From CACZQA01 sp050943615 (GTDB lineage: Bacteria > Actinomycetota > Coriobacteriia > Coriobacteriales > QAMH01), in NCBI GenBank assembly GCA_050943615.1, contig JBMNPN010000061.1, positions 1 through 15,276 of the forward strand: a stretch of DNA of 15,276 nucleotides, in the 5' to 3' direction. Position numbers and translations under genes: made by a program. Of the stretch, positions 14,154 through 15,276 are shown in pieces (position 1 is the first letter of the stretch; every line of letters begins with the position of its first letter). The notes below the pieces were generated by a model. The model was not told where the DNA came from, made no database searches, and saw only the letters and a program-made list of their open reading frames with translations.

Positions 14154-14822
14154 ATGCCCGAAGACAAGAGCTGCTGCTGCGGCGGTGGAGAAAAGGATAA
14201 CGACGAGGATTCGTGCTGCTGCGGCGGCAACGATGCATCCGAGTGCTGCTCCGATGCCGAACCCGATGAGCCCAATCTGGGCCATAAGGAACCGGTCAAG
14301 ATCGAGTACCTCTATCTCGACCAGAGCGTGTGCGATCGCTGCCAGGGTGGCGACGACCGTGTCGTCAAGGCCATCGGGAAGCTCCGTCCCGTCATGGACA
14401 TGGCAGGCTATTCGCTCGAGCTCGAGCGAATCGAGATCGCCGACGAAAAGCTCGCCGAGAAGCATCGCTTCTTGAGCTCTCCGACGGTGCGCGTCAACGG
14501 CGTCGACATATGCTCCGAGGTCATCGAGAATCCCTGCGAATGCTGCCGCACGCTCTCCGACTACGATGTGTACTGCCGTCAGTTTCCCTTCAACGGCAAG
14601 CTGTTCGAAGTGCCGCCGACCGCCCTTGTCGCAAAGCGCATCCTCGAGATCGTGCTCGGAGGCGAGAAGCCCACTGACGAGCCCTACGAGATGCCCGAGA
14701 ACATCCGCGGCTTCCTTTCGAACAAGCACGACAAGGAAACGGGGAAAGCCAAGGACGCAGGCGAAGAGAAGTCCTCGTGCTGCTGCAAGTCGGATTCGAA
14801 GGGAACGTCGAGCTGCTGCTAG
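14154..14822 (+). CDS. DUF2703 family protein with cysteine-cluster tails
   Basis: The 222-residue protein has a core at about 48-168 matching DUF2703: IEYLYLDQSVCDRCQGGDD near the start, a predicted thioredoxin-like pattern, and FLSSPTVRVNGVDIC at 107-120. Cys60 and Cys63 form a CxxC pair, and Cys120, 128, 130 and 131 lie beyond. Both tails are unusual: CCC at 7-9 and 21-23, CC at 31-32, CCC at 209-211 and CC at 221-222, giving 20 cysteines in all. These suggest binding of soft metals or metalloids such as arsenic, but the family has no firmly known function. The ATG at 14154 follows GAGAGAGG at good spacing. An in-frame ATG at 14109 overlaps the palindrome and lacks a ribosome binding site. 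The gene stands alone, divergent from LRR-A and convergent with the PhnE-like gene. Confidence 0.85.
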   Translation: MPEDKSCCCGGGEKDNDEDSCCCGGNDASECCSDAEPDEPNLGHKEPVKIEYLYLDQSVCDRCQGGDDRVVKAIGKLRPVMDMAGYSLELERIEIADEKLAEKHRFLSSPTVRVNGVDICSEVIENPCECCRTLSDYDVYCRQFPFNGKLFEVPPTALVAKRILEIVLGGEKPTDEPYEMPENIRGFLSNKHDKETGKAKDAGEEKSSCCCKSDSKGTSSCC

Positions 14823-14847
14823 AGGGGCAGGGGCAGCCGATGCGATG

Positions 14848-14882
14848 AGGGGCCGCGCGCCACAGCCGCACGGCCCCTTTCT
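14848..14882 (+). terminator. Rho-independent terminator after the DUF2703 gene
   Basis: GGGGCCG (14849-14855) pairs with CGGCCCC (14871-14877) and is followed by TTTCT, 26 bases after the stop codon. The large loop can fold further. On the other strand the hairpin lacks a T-run, so it mainly serves the + strand gene. Confidence 0.75.
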
Positions 14883-14916
14883 CATGTTCTGGGGTTGACG
14901 GACAGCTGGACTGGAA

Positions 14917-15276
14917 CTAACTCACGCTTCCGCTGCCGATGAAGTGCCGGCGCAGCTTTCCCGCGATCAGCTCGAGGGTGATGGACACGGCAAGGCACAG
15001 GTAGATGACGAATCCCACTTCGTGCCAGTCGAACATGTAGTTGGCGAGCATGTAGAGCTGGTAGCCTATGCCGCCCGATCCCGCGACGGCGCCGACCGTG
15101 ACCGCACCGACGAAATTGTTCTCGAAACGGATGAATATCCACGAGACCATCTCGCTGAACTTCTCGCTGAAGACACCGCAGAAGACGCGCTGCCACCACG
15201 TGGAGCCGGTCGACTTGAGCGCGTCGAGCGCGTCGGGGTCGACGGCCTCAAAAGCCTCGGAAAACGACTTGGTCAG
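14917..15276 (-). CDS. phnE: Phosphonate-type ABC transporter permease, C-terminal part
   Basis: Only the last 119 residues lie in the window; the gene continues beyond 15276. The segment SEAFEAVDPDALDALKSTG matches the EAA loop with which MetI-like permeases contact their ATPase. RFENNFVGAVTVGAVAGSGG and the following IGYQL match the PhnE C-terminal signature. Two hydrophobic helices (around VGAVTVGAVAGSGGIGYQLY and VGFVIYLCLAVSITLELIAG) and a basic end complete a normal C-terminus. The protein would form the membrane channel of a phosphonate, phosphite or similar oxyanion importer. The stop is TAG at 14919-14917. The ATG at 15150 is internal, not the start. The exact substrate cannot be told without the missing neighbours. 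Confidence 0.82.
   Translation of the reverse strand: MTKSFSEAFEAVDPDALDALKSTGSTWWQRVFCGVFSEKFSEMVSWIFIRFENNFVGAVTVGAVAGSGGIGYQLYMLANYMFDWHEVGFVIYLCLAVSITLELIAGKLRRHFIGSGSVS

Overview
The window is high-GC bacterial DNA with class III (oxygen-sensitive) ribonucleotide reductase genes, BspA-type leucine-rich-repeat proteins, a Crp/Fnr regulator and a phosphonate-type ABC permease. This fits an anaerobic, gut-type actinobacterium of the Coriobacteriia (Collinsella/Olsenella-like). That placement is inferred from gene content and style, not from a marker gene.

Left part (1-4418, + strand). A long nested inverted repeat (43-211) precedes a Crp/Fnr-family regulator (245-922). A 341-base intergenic region then leads to nrdD (1264-3486). 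It holds four NrdR-box-like 16-mers in two pairs, each pair about three helical turns apart, and an 18-bp perfect hairpin. The nrdD-nrdG gap is 380 bases and is filled by a second nested hairpin (3492-3592) and four tandem copies of a 50-bp hairpin-forming unit (3588-3780). nrdG (3867-4418) encodes the radical-SAM activase that installs the glycyl radical on NrdD.

Central part (4430-13845, - strand). Five genes run leftward and converge on nrdG with an 11-base gap. In transcription order they are three paralogous LRR proteins without signal peptides (LRR-A, LRR-B, LRR-C), a DUF2201-like protein with a C-terminal VWA domain, and a MoxR/AAA_5-type AAA+ ATPase. The last three genes are packed tightly (10- and 20-base gaps). 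LRR-B and LRR-C have matching leaders and probably their own promoters. AAA+ ATPase plus VWA partner is a known chaperone/remodelling pairing (RavA-ViaA, CbbQ-CbbO). Here it is joined to three cytoplasmic LRR proteins that share a C-terminal module. This is the best candidate in the window for an undescribed system, with the LRR proteins perhaps acting as substrate or target adaptors.

Right part (13846-15276). A divergent 308-base intergenic region carries a TATACT-AGCA-AGTATA palindrome ahead of a DUF2703 protein with cysteine-cluster tails (14154-14822), followed by a rho-independent terminator. The window ends inside a PhnE-like permease gene on the - strand (14917-15276, C-terminal 119 residues only).
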